Below, one piece after another: positions 1-6,164 of a DNA stretch of 12,022 bases. A program made the position numbers and the translations under genes. The stretch is taken from assembly GCA_015663065.1 (NCBI GenBank), contig DQSX01000049.1, positions 1 to 12,022 of the forward strand. The letters run 5' to 3'. The DNA is from Sulfurovum sp. Lineage in GTDB: Bacteria > Campylobacterota > Campylobacteria > Campylobacterales > Sulfurovaceae. The notes below the pieces were generated by a model. It did no database searches. It was not told the origin of the DNA and saw nothing but the letters and a program-made list of their open reading frames with translations. How positions within the stretch are numbered: the first letter of the stretch is position 1; each line of letters begins with the position of its first letter.

Positions 1-155
1 AATTATATCTTAAATGCCCTATATACGGGCAAAACCTCTATTTAAGGGATGTTGCTATACTTACATTAATCAAACGATTCCGTCTGGCGCCACCACCCAA
101 TTTTTCCCCATAAATCATCACCCTTGTTATCAGTGAACCAAATCCTAATCAGAGT

Positions 156-166
156 TATAATATAAT
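156..166 (+). promoter_or_regulatory. Tandem TATAAT -10 boxes upstream of the acidic protein gene
   Basis: Two overlapping perfect TATAAT hexamers (156-161 and 161-166) lie 29-39 bases before the first start codon in an AT-rich stretch, as expected for a sigma70-type promoter in Campylobacterota, where the -10 box dominates and -35 boxes are poorly conserved. A GGAG ribosome binding site at 183-186 follows, eight bases before the ATG at 195. The promoter probably drives the acidic protein-gmk pair. This is inferred from sequence only; no start site has been mapped. Confidence 0.55.
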
Positions 167-194
167 ACCTACTAACTACATTGGAGCCCTTTTT

Positions 195-1034
195 ATGAAT
201 ATTTTGCTTATCAATACCAACCCTGTTGTCTCTCGGCTTATCTCTCTTTGTATACGTGAAGACGAGACTGTTTTGGAAGAAGTCACTAATACATCTTCTA
301 TACAGCGTGACAACTATGACATTGTTTTTATAGATGATCTCTCTTATACGGAAGAAGCAGAAAGAGCCTTGAACGTCCTACAGATAAGACAAAAGGTGCT
401 GTTATTGGGCAACAACAGTATGGATGAGCACTTTGAATCTTTTGATGAAGTACTGAGAAAACCTTTTTTACCCTCACAGATCAGATCTGTCATTGATGCG
501 CTAAACAGCGAAGAAGAGGAAGTTGATGCACCTGCGGATGAACATTTTATTTTCCCACTCAGCATAGAGGTGAAGGATGAGGATGAATTACTCCAGACGG
601 AAGAAGAGAAAGTTGAAGAAGATGAAATATTTGAAGCAGAAAACAGTGAGTCGCCTGAGATCCTTGATTCTGAAGAGATCTCACGAATAAGATCACTTTT
701 GCAAGAAAATGAAGAGGATGAAGAAACTATAGTTCCCGAAGAAAAAGATTATGAAGAACGGAAAAGAGAAGTGATCACAGAACATTTGGAAGCAGACGGA
801 CTGGAGATAGTCTCTGAAGATGAGATCATCAATATTTTAAGCAAGAAAACTGAAAAACAAAAAAACAAAAAAAAGAAGAAAAAGAGACCCAAACAATCGA
901 AAGAAAAAGAAGATACCTATACTTTTGAGGAAGCGCTGATCGCGGCAGTTGAAGGTATGAAAGTCAAAAAGATCAAAAAACTTCTCAAAAATGCAGATGT
1001 GACGATCAACATCAAATTTAAGGACAAAAAGTAA
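195..1034 (+). CDS. Highly acidic protein with degenerate receiver-like N-terminal domain (HP0322/Cj1178c-type position)
   Basis: 279 residues, function unknown. Residues 1-102 read like a response-regulator receiver fold: a hydrophobic first strand (NILLI), a third strand ending in FIDD with Asp47/Asp48 where the phospho-acceptor would be, a LLLGNN strand, and a Lys-Pro pair at 89-90. The acidic pair after strand 1 is replaced by Asn-Thr-Asn and the usual Thr/Ser after strand 4 by Gly, so normal phosphorylation is doubtful. Residues about 105-215 are very Glu/Asp-rich, 217-238 form a lysine-rich stretch, and 241-279 form a small basic tail. H. pylori and C. jejuni have a poly-Glu or 'highly acidic' protein in the same place before gmk (next to fliR in C. 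jejuni, as I recall), which supports orthology by position. The stop shares one base with the gmk start (TAATG), so the two are probably translationally coupled. Start chosen at the ATG behind GGAG. Confidence 0.85.
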   Translation: MNILLINTNPVVSRLISLCIREDETVLEEVTNTSSIQRDNYDIVFIDDLSYTEEAERALNVLQIRQKVLLLGNNSMDEHFESFDEVLRKPFLPSQIRSVIDALNSEEEEVDAPADEHFIFPLSIEVKDEDELLQTEEEKVEEDEIFEAENSESPEILDSEEISRIRSLLQENEEDEETIVPEEKDYEERKREVITEHLEADGLEIVSEDEIINILSKKTEKQKNKKKKKKRPKQSKEKEDTYTFEEALIAAVEGMKVKKIKKLLKNADVTINIKFKDKK

Positions 1035-1654
1035 TGCTAAGCAGACAAAAAGGGGCCATCCTTGTACTCTCTGGTCCAAGCGGCGCAGGTAAAAGTACTA
1101 TTATTTCTGCAGCATCAGATGAGATCGGCGAATATTACTTCTCCATCTCTACGACTACCCGTGCCCCGCGCATGGGAGAAAAAGAGGGTAGAGATTACTT
1201 TTTTGTAACAAAAGAGAGTTTTGAAGAAGACATTAAAGCAGGTAACTTTCTGGAGTATGCTGAAGTACACGGAAACTACTACGGCACCTCTTTGAAACCT
1301 GTCAATGAAGCGCTGCAGGCAGGGAAGCTCGTTATTTTCGATATTGATGTGCAGGGACACAGGCTAGTACGTGCAAAGATGAACGACATTACCACTTCCG
1401 CATTCATCACCCCTCCTACACTAAGTGAGCTTGAGAACAGACTTCGTGCAAGGTGTACAGACCAGGAAGATGTCATCTTGAAGCGGCTTGAAAATGCGAA
1501 AGATGAAATAGGAGCTGTCTCTGAATATGACTTTATCATCATCAATGACTCTGTGGAAGAGGCAGCAGAAGAGTTTGTGATCGTTGCAAAAGCAGCAAGA
1601 CTCAAATACAGTAAAGAGACAGAAGATCAATTTATAGAAAAATGGTTACAGTAG
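1034..1654 (+). CDS. gmk: Guanylate kinase
   Basis: Cytosolic enzyme that phosphorylates GMP (and dGMP) to the diphosphate using ATP; essential for GTP/dGTP supply and for recycling cyclic-di-GMP breakdown products. 206 residues, the normal length. A Walker A P-loop lies at 14-22 (GPSGAGKST), followed by the family's TTTRAPRMGEKEG-type GMP-binding segment around residues 40-52 and the RDYFFV stretch. FDIDVQG near residue 100 and a lid region rich in Arg (RLRARCTDQED) complete the fold. It starts at the ATG that overlaps the stop of the upstream acidic gene by one base. Downstream come tatA and argS, an order I recall from H. pylori and C. jejuni. Family assignment is firm; no oddities seen. 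Confidence 0.97.
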   Translation: MLSRQKGAILVLSGPSGAGKSTIISAASDEIGEYYFSISTTTRAPRMGEKEGRDYFFVTKESFEEDIKAGNFLEYAEVHGNYYGTSLKPVNEALQAGKLVIFDIDVQGHRLVRAKMNDITTSAFITPPTLSELENRLRARCTDQEDVILKRLENAKDEIGAVSEYDFIIINDSVEEAAEEFVIVAKAARLKYSKETEDQFIEKWLQ

Positions 1655-1680
1655 TTTGGGCTAGGTTAAACATTTTTAAG

Positions 1681-1686
1681 TATAAT
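1681..1686 (+). promoter_or_regulatory. TATAAT -10 box upstream of tatA
   Basis: A perfect TATAAT follows a T-rich run (CATTTTTAAG) in the 79-base gap between gmk and tatA, 48 bases before the tatA ATG. A short hairpin (CACTC 1705-1709 with GAGTG 1716-1720) sits immediately before the AAGGA ribosome binding site at 1723-1727. It would let tatA-argS be transcribed separately from gmk. Inferred from sequence only. Confidence 0.5.
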
Positions 1687-1733
1687 TGTTAAAATTTAAA
1701 ATAACACTCTGTTTTGAGTGAAAAGGATTGAAT

Positions 1734-1982
1734 ATGGGTATGCCAAGTATGCCGGAACTCTTGATCGTACTGGCGATCGTTGTACTGCTTTTTGGAGCGA
1801 AAAAAATTCCTGATCTTGCAAAAGGTATGGGAAAAGGTATCAAAGATTTCAAGAAAGCCATCAAAGAAGATGAAGAAGAGGTCGTTGAAGTAGCGAAAAA
1901 AGAAGAAGCCAAGATTGAAAAGAAAGTGACCGAAGTTGTAGAAGAGGTCAAAACAGAGATCAAAGAAGATACAAAAGCGTAA
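1734..1982 (+). CDS. tatA: Sec-independent (Tat) protein translocase subunit TatA
   Basis: Small inner-membrane subunit that oligomerises with TatBC to move folded proteins, including many cofactor-bearing respiratory enzymes, across the membrane. 82 residues: a short periplasmic start with Glu8, one membrane helix (about 9-20), the signature Phe20-Gly21 hinge, then an amphipathic helix rich in Lys/Gly (KKIPDLAKGMGKGIKDF) and a long charged Glu/Lys tail. The start is set at ATG 1734 because AAGGA (1723-1727) lies six bases upstream; the in-frame TTG at 1728 touches the ribosome binding site and is unlikely. TatA and TatE cannot be told apart from sequence alone. tatB and tatC are not in the window. 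It lies between gmk and argS as in H. pylori (HP0320) and C. jejuni (Cj1176c). Confidence 0.92.
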   Translation: MGMPSMPELLIVLAIVVLLFGAKKIPDLAKGMGKGIKDFKKAIKEDEEEVVEVAKKEEAKIEKKVTEVVEEVKTEIKEDTKA

Positions 1983-1988
1983 ACATTC

Positions 1989-2014
1989 AATGTTCAGCAT
2001 TAGTGCTGAACATT
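1989..2014 (+). terminator. Strong hairpin between tatA and argS (terminator, attenuator or RNA-processing site)
   Basis: A perfect 11-bp stem, AATGTTCAGCA (1989-1999) with TGCTGAACATT (2004-2014), and a four-base TTAG loop, begins seven bases after the tatA stop. No U-tract of the classical kind follows (TAACAC), so it may be a weak terminator or a 3'-end-protecting structure giving more tatA than argS mRNA. No clear promoter for argS was seen between it and the argS start, so at least partial readthrough is expected. Confidence 0.55.
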
Positions 2015-2023
2015 TAACACTTC

Positions 2024-2040
2024 TGACAACACTGTTGTCA
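2024..2040. repeat. Palindrome in argS leader
   Basis: A 17-bp near-perfect palindrome: TGACAAC (2024-2030) and GTTGTCA (2034-2040) around a three-base ACT centre, located just after the tatA/argS hairpin and 31 bases before the argS ATG. As DNA it could be an operator; as RNA a 7-bp hairpin in the argS leader. No known regulator is recognised. Confidence 0.4.
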
Positions 2041-2071
2041 CTACAGCACTCCACTCACATACGGAAAACAC

Positions 2072-3769
2072 ATGAAATTAAAACAAACTATCAACCAAAG
2101 CATTCAAGCTGCATTTGACAAAGCAAATATCGATGAGACCCCTATGTCTGTCTCCGAAGCAACAAAACCTGAATTTGGGGATTATCAATTCAATGGTGCC
2201 ATGGCATTGTCCAAAAAACTTGAGAAAAACCCTAGAGAGATCGCTGCCCAACTGATAGAAAATATCGATCTGAGCGGTATCATTTCAAAAGCAGAGATAG
2301 CCGGACCCGGATTCATCAACCTCTGGCTCAACCCTCTCTGGATCGCTTCACAATGTGAAACTGCTGTTGTTGATACAAGATTGAATATTGGCACGAGAGA
2401 AAAACCTGTCAAAGTAGTAGTGGATTACTCGGGCCCTAACATGGCGAAACAGATGCATGTAGGTCACTTGCGCTCCACCATCATTGGAGATACACTTGCC
2501 AATCTTCTGGAGTTTCTCGGAGATGAAGTGATACGTCAGAACCATATTGGAGACTGGGGTACACAGTTTGGTATGCTCATAGCCTATCTTGAAGAGATAG
2601 GAGAGGACGGATCTGGAAGCCTGAAAGATCTTGAACAATTCTATAAAGATGCCAAAGGCCATTTTGATGCAGATGCCTCTTTTGCAGACAAAGCCAGAGA
2701 ATACGTGGTCAAAATACAGTCAGGCGATACACACTGTCTGCAGCTATGGCAAAAATTCATCGATATCTCTTTGGGACACTGTGAAGAGGTCTATGACAAA
2801 CTGGGTGTCAAATTGACACGTGAAGATGTACGTGCAGAGAGTTTTTACAATGATGAGCTTGAAAATGTGATCAAAGATCTCGATAAGACAGGTGTATTGC
2901 AAGAGAGTGATGGGGCACAATGCGTCTTTCTTGAAGGTGATGAAGTACCGGTCATTGTACAAAAAGGTGACGGCGGGTACCTCTACGCCACCACAGATCT
3001 TGCAGCCTTACGCTACAGAGCGCAGGTTTTAGGTGCAAAACGTATCTCTTATGTGGTGGATGCCAGACAGGGAGGACACTTCAAACAAGTCTTCAAAGTA
3101 GCCAAAGAAGCAGGTTTTGTACCTGAAGATGTAAAACTTGAACATATTGCATTCGGTACCATGATGGACAAAAGCGGTAAACCGTTTAAGACCCGTGACG
3201 GCGGTACGGTAAAACTGATAGACCTACTTGATGAGGCGGTGCTCAAAGCCAAAGATGCCATTAAAGACAAAGAGGATTACACTGAAGCAGAGATCCATGA
3301 TCTAGCAAAGGTCATTGGTATCGGAGCGGTCAAATATGCAGACCTGGCCATAAACCGTGAATCGAACTATATTTTCAACTGGGATAAGATGTTGTCATTT
3401 GACGGCAATACCTCCCTGTACATGCAGTATGCGTACGCAAGAATACAAAGTATATTCAGACGATTTGACGGAGAGCTAAAAGGCAATATCATCATTGGTG
3501 ATGCACTGGAACACCGTCTGGCAATCATGCTTTTACGTTTTGAAGATATTTTGGATCGTGCAGCAACAGATGCCTCACCAAATCAGATCACAAGCTACCT
3601 CTATGATCTAGCCACGCTCTTCATGCGTTTTTATGAGCAAAATCCTATCCTCAAAGAGGGTGTAGATGAAGCTAGCAAGATGAGCCGTCTTCAACTTGCA
3701 GATCTGACTGCAAAAACCATTAAACAAGGTTTGGCTATACTTGGTATTCAAGTTGTCAATAAGTTGTAA
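2072..3769 (+). CDS. argS: Arginyl-tRNA synthetase
   Basis: Class I aminoacyl-tRNA synthetase that charges tRNA-Arg in the cytosol. 565 residues, typical for bacteria. The N-terminal Add-1/tRNA D-loop recognition domain covers about 1-85. The catalytic Rossmann core follows, with the HIGH-type motif HVGH at 129-132 inside the ArgRS signature (SGPNMAKQMHVGHLRST). At about 364-378 there is MMDKSGKPFKTRDGG, the usual degenerate ArgRS replacement of KMSKS. The C-terminal helical anticodon-binding (DALR) domain begins near residue 450 (MQYAYARIQSI). The start codon has only a weak upstream purine tract (CGGAAAA), ending about four bases before the ATG. It sits behind tatA as in H. pylori (HP0319) and C. 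jejuni (Cj1175c). Identity is firm. Confidence 0.97.
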   Translation: MKLKQTINQSIQAAFDKANIDETPMSVSEATKPEFGDYQFNGAMALSKKLEKNPREIAAQLIENIDLSGIISKAEIAGPGFINLWLNPLWIASQCETAVVDTRLNIGTREKPVKVVVDYSGPNMAKQMHVGHLRSTIIGDTLANLLEFLGDEVIRQNHIGDWGTQFGMLIAYLEEIGEDGSGSLKDLEQFYKDAKGHFDADASFADKAREYVVKIQSGDTHCLQLWQKFIDISLGHCEEVYDKLGVKLTREDVRAESFYNDELENVIKDLDKTGVLQESDGAQCVFLEGDEVPVIVQKGDGGYLYATTDLAALRYRAQVLGAKRISYVVDARQGGHFKQVFKVAKEAGFVPEDVKLEHIAFGTMMDKSGKPFKTRDGGTVKLIDLLDEAVLKAKDAIKDKEDYTEAEIHDLAKVIGIGAVKYADLAINRESNYIFNWDKMLSFDGNTSLYMQYAYARIQSIFRRFDGELKGNIIIGDALEHRLAIMLLRFEDILDRAATDASPNQITSYLYDLATLFMRFYEQNPILKEGVDEASKMSRLQLADLTAKTIKQGLAILGIQVVNKL

Positions 3770-3792
3770 TATTTGCATAAAAGGTTTAAAAA

Positions 3793-4137
3793 ATGAAAGC
3801 ATTCATCACTTTACTGATACTTGCAACATTTGTCGCTATCTTTTTTTCTTACAGCAGAAACAAAGACTTTAAAAAACTTTTGATCGTTTTGGGAAGTTAT
3901 GTACTCTTGCTTTATATTTTATGGGTCGGGTTTCGTGTCTCAATAGCCATCTTCCCGCTCAAAATAGCCAATATCGTTTTAGGCTTCTTTGCCTGGGGAG
4001 GTATTTTCTATTATCTTTTACGAGACCGCTATATCTGGTGGGTCATCCTCTCCCCTTTGCTGGTGCCGATCGTTTTCATTATTTTCTCCTTACTCGGAGG
4101 GTCCCGTTATGAAGAGATCTGGGGATTGATGTTTTAA
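3793..4137 (+). CDS. Small four-helix membrane protein of unknown function
   Basis: 114 residues, not recognised. Four hydrophobic segments are visible at about 3-20, 28-48, 52-75 and 79-101, joined by short charged loops (RNKDFKK after helix 1, RDRY after helix 3). The short loops and lack of a cleavage site suggest a compact integral inner-membrane protein, not an exported one. Tyr and Trp are frequent near helix ends (FFAWGGIFYYLL, YIWW). An AAAAGG ribosome binding site (3779-3784) lies eight bases before the ATG, and the gene follows argS by 23 bases, so it is probably the last gene of the tatA-argS transcript. No catalytic or transport motif was seen. The composition matches its neighbours, giving no sign of transfer. 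Confidence 0.75.
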   Translation: MKAFITLLILATFVAIFFSYSRNKDFKKLLIVLGSYVLLLYILWVGFRVSIAIFPLKIANIVLGFFAWGGIFYYLLRDRYIWWVILSPLLVPIVFIIFSLLGGSRYEEIWGLMF

Positions 4138-4154
4138 CCCGGATTATGCCGGGT
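4137..4154. terminator. Bidirectional hairpin at convergent junction, enclosing the rsfS stop codon
   Basis: A six-bp GC-rich stem, ACCCGG (4137-4142) with CCGGGT (4149-4154), with a six-base loop, lies exactly between the convergent membrane-protein gene (stop ends 4137) and rsfS (stop at 4146-4144, inside the loop). On the + strand a T-rich tract (TCTTTTTTATT) follows after a few bases, so termination is more plausible for the rightward transcript. It would serve both sides of a junction only six bases wide. Confidence 0.55.
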
Positions 4155-4500
4155 CAACCTCTTTTTTATTCTTCTGATTTTCAACCAGTTCACTTAAAAA
4201 GGTTTCAAGAGAGTATCTCTGTCTGTACTCAGGGATCATGATATGCACAAGAATATCACCCAGGTCTGCTACCACCCATTCGTCACTTGTGTCTGCATGA
4301 AGAAAAGTTTCCCCTTTTGGTCTTAACATCTCTTTGAGGTGTGTAAAAAGTGCCTGTGTATGTTTGAGGTTCAGTGAATTTGCAATCACTACACGGTTTG
4401 CAATATAGTCTGCCTCATCCAGGTTGAATACTTCTATCTCTTCAGCTTTTTTCTCATCCAGTGTTGCTACAATGTTCTCGATTCTCTCATCTATTGTCAT
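4144..4500 (-). CDS. rsfS: Ribosomal silencing factor RsfS (DUF143/Iojap family)
   Basis: 118 residues, the usual length of the family. RsfS binds protein L14 on the 50S subunit and blocks joining with 30S, lowering translation in starvation. Recognisable family features are an alpha-beta core with IEVFNLDEADYIANRVVIANSLNLKHTQAL-type sequence (about 22-51), a LRPKGE turn near 58, and the TSDEWVVADLGDILVHIM strand pair (about 71-88), where the Asp-Trp-Asp/Gly pattern and the conserved YRLE-like YSLE segment are typical. The ATG overlaps the nadD stop by four bases (ATGA), so the two are translationally coupled, an arrangement common across bacteria and seen at Cj1404-Cj1405 as I recall. Confidence 0.92.
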   Translation of the reverse strand: MTIDERIENIVATLDEKKAEEIEVFNLDEADYIANRVVIANSLNLKHTQALFTHLKEMLRPKGETFLHADTSDEWVVADLGDILVHIMIPEYRQRYSLETFLSELVENQKNKKEVDPA

Positions 4501-5063
4501 ATGTTGTTATCCTTTAGTATCTGTTTTACAGAATTTTCAATTTTTTTGTCAATATTCTCTAATGTTTTATCATCTCTTATCTGAGTAGAACTGACCTTTT
4601 CGTTAAGATGCAATACTTTCCAGTTCAACAGCATGTCTGTATCTACAGCATGCCCTTCTCTGGTAAATATCACCCATGTTACCTGTCTGTTAAGCCACCC
4701 AAATTCATGCCACTTTGTCAATGTTGACAAGTTGTCTGAACCGATAATAATGTATTGCACATTATAGAGTCTATTAAAATGTTTTACAGACTGTGAAGTC
4801 GTCGTACTCCTACCCTGCTTTATCTCATAATCATCTACGATGACATTGGGTATCTCATCAAAAAGTGTATGACACCATGCAAGACGTTTTTGAGCACTCG
4901 CAAGCGAAGATGTTTTAAAAGGGTTCAAGTAGGCGGGTACTACGATCAGTTTGTCGATCTCCAAGTTTTCAACAGCTTGTGCAACAATACGCTGATGCGC
5001 TTTATGAGGAGGATCAAAAGATCCCCCGAAAATTGCTACTGTAGGCTTAGTCTGATTAACCAA
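4497..5063 (-). CDS. nadD: Nicotinate-nucleotide adenylyltransferase
   Basis: Joins nicotinate mononucleotide with the AMP of ATP to make deamido-NAD, the committed adenylation step of NAD synthesis. 188 residues. The nucleotidyltransferase motif GGSFDPPHKAH lies at 13-23 (HxxH-type ATP site), IIGSDNL near 106-112 matches the substrate-binding loop, and VSSTQIRDD at 157-165 is the ISSTxIR ATP-binding motif. The start is TTG at 5063: GAGG (5074-5071 on the minus strand) lies seven bases upstream, and no ATG exists in frame before the first motif. It heads a two-gene leftward unit with rsfS and is divergent from gap. Confidence 0.95.
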   Translation of the reverse strand: MVNQTKPTVAIFGGSFDPPHKAHQRIVAQAVENLEIDKLIVVPAYLNPFKTSSLASAQKRLAWCHTLFDEIPNVIVDDYEIKQGRSTTTSQSVKHFNRLYNVQYIIIGSDNLSTLTKWHEFGWLNRQVTWVIFTREGHAVDTDMLLNWKVLHLNEKVSSTQIRDDKTLENIDKKIENSVKQILKDNNI

Positions 5064-5082
5064 ATGCTAACCTCATTTACTG

Positions 5083-5100
5083 TAAAATTACGTAATTTTA
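5083..5100. promoter_or_regulatory. Perfect 18-bp palindrome between divergent nadD and gap (candidate operator)
   Basis: TAAAATTACGTAATTTTA is an exact 18-base inverted repeat without a spacer in the 94-base gap between nadD and gap. It lies 19 bases upstream of the nadD start and 57 upstream of gap, in the region where the divergent promoters should be. The symmetry and position fit a dimeric repressor or activator site controlling NAD synthesis, triose metabolism or both. No known regulon motif was matched. AT-rich sequence gives AT palindromes easily, but 18 exact bases with a central ACGT is uncommon by chance. Confidence 0.5.
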
Positions 5101-5111
5101 ACATAGTTTTA

Positions 5112-5117
5112 CATAAT
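5112..5117 (+). promoter_or_regulatory. Possible -10 box for the gap operon
   Basis: CATAAT follows T-rich sequence (GTTTTA) 41 bases before the gap start and would give a leader of roughly 35 bases. A good AAGGAG ribosome binding site lies at 5147-5152, five bases before the ATG. The box is one mismatch from TATAAT; other TA-rich hexamers nearby (for example at 5131) are possible but too close to the gene. Confidence 0.3.
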
Positions 5118-5157
5118 AGAAGCTATTTACTATTTTGTAAAAAATCAAGGAGAAAGA

Positions 5158-6153
5158 ATGGCTGTAAAAGTAGCGATCAATGGATTGGGTAGAATCGGTA
5201 GATGTGTGACACGCATCATTGCAGATAGAGACGATATTGAACTTGTGGCAGTGAATGCCAGCGGTACAGATGAGATGATCGAATACAATTTAAAATACGA
5301 TTCTGTACACGGAAGACGCTCTGATGTCTCTGTCAAAGACGGATACCTGAATATCGCCGACACGAAAGCGAAGATCTTTGCTGAACGTGAACTCTCAAAG
5401 ATCGATTTTGCATCAACAGGTGCAGAGATCGTGCTTGAGTGTACCGGTGCTTTTCTGACAGCAGAAGCTGTACAGCCTTACTTGGAGAATGGTGTCAAAA
5501 AAGTACTCTTCTCTGCACCTGCCAAAGATGACACAGCAACCTTCGTAATCGGTGCAAATGAAGAGACATATGCAGGAGAAAGTATTGTTTCCAATGCTTC
5601 ATGTACCACAAACGGACTTGCACCAGTGGCAAAAGTACTGGATGATGCTTTTGGTATTGAGGCGGGGCTTATGACAACGATCCACTCTTACACAGCATCA
5701 CAGCCTATCCTTGACACCAAACATAAAAAAGACCCAAGAAAAGGAAGGTCCGGAGCGATCAACATAGTACCGACAACAACCGGTGCAGCAAAAGCCATCT
5801 CCAAAGTACTTCCTAACCTTGCAGGTAAATTGAATGGTCAGGCACTGAGAGTACCTACACCGGATGTCTCCATGGTAGACCTTACAGTCACGTTGACAAA
5901 AGAAGCAAGCCTTGATGAGATCAAAGCAGCTTTTACTACTGCCTCTGAAGGTTCACATAAAGGTATTTTAGGCATCGATGAAGAGTACCGTGTATCTCAG
6001 GACTTTGTAGGTGAAGAGCTCAGTACCGTCATTGCCATGGATACCATACAGGTAATCGACGGGAATATGGTGAAAGTACTTTCATGGTATGACAACGAGT
6101 GGGGTTACTCCTGTCGTCTGGTTGACATGGCTATACACATTTCTAAAAAATAA
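5158..6153 (+). CDS. gap: Glyceraldehyde-3-phosphate dehydrogenase, type I; cofactor site of NADP-tolerant (GapB-like) type
   Basis: Interconverts glyceraldehyde 3-phosphate and 1,3-bisphosphoglycerate. 331 residues, standard. The Rossmann motif INGLGRIGR is at 7-15, catalytic Cys149 in SNASCTTN and its partner His176 in TTIHSYT; WYDNEWGYS marks the C-terminal catalytic domain. After the second strand the sequence is VAVNASG: the Asp that usually follows Asn33 and binds the adenosine ribose of NAD is Ala34. Bacillus GapB, which prefers NADP and works in gluconeogenesis, has INAS in the same place, and H. pylori has INST, whereas C. jejuni has IND (recalled from memory). This points to NADP use or dual specificity in a gluconeogenic direction, which would suit an autotroph. 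The residue after CTTN is Gly, not the frequent second Cys. First gene of gap-pgk-tpiA. Confidence 0.95.
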   Translation: MAVKVAINGLGRIGRCVTRIIADRDDIELVAVNASGTDEMIEYNLKYDSVHGRRSDVSVKDGYLNIADTKAKIFAERELSKIDFASTGAEIVLECTGAFLTAEAVQPYLENGVKKVLFSAPAKDDTATFVIGANEETYAGESIVSNASCTTNGLAPVAKVLDDAFGIEAGLMTTIHSYTASQPILDTKHKKDPRKGRSGAINIVPTTTGAAKAISKVLPNLAGKLNGQALRVPTPDVSMVDLTVTLTKEASLDEIKAAFTTASEGSHKGILGIDEEYRVSQDFVGEELSTVIAMDTIQVIDGNMVKVLSWYDNEWGYSCRLVDMAIHISKK

Positions 6154-6164
6154 CAGGGTAGAGA

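Noticed and set aside
9..46. Nested stems CTTAAAT/ATTTAAG around GCCC/GGGC at the window start
   Set aside because: The stems are short and interrupted, and the upstream gene is out of view, so terminator and chance cannot be told apart.
1728..1733. TTG start for tatA
   Set aside because: It directly abuts the AAGGA site; ATG 1734 has normal spacing and a typical TatA N-terminus.
3160..3205. Missing KMSKS motif in ArgRS as a possible defect
   Set aside because: Most bacterial ArgRS enzymes naturally have the degenerate DKSGKPFKTR-type sequence here.
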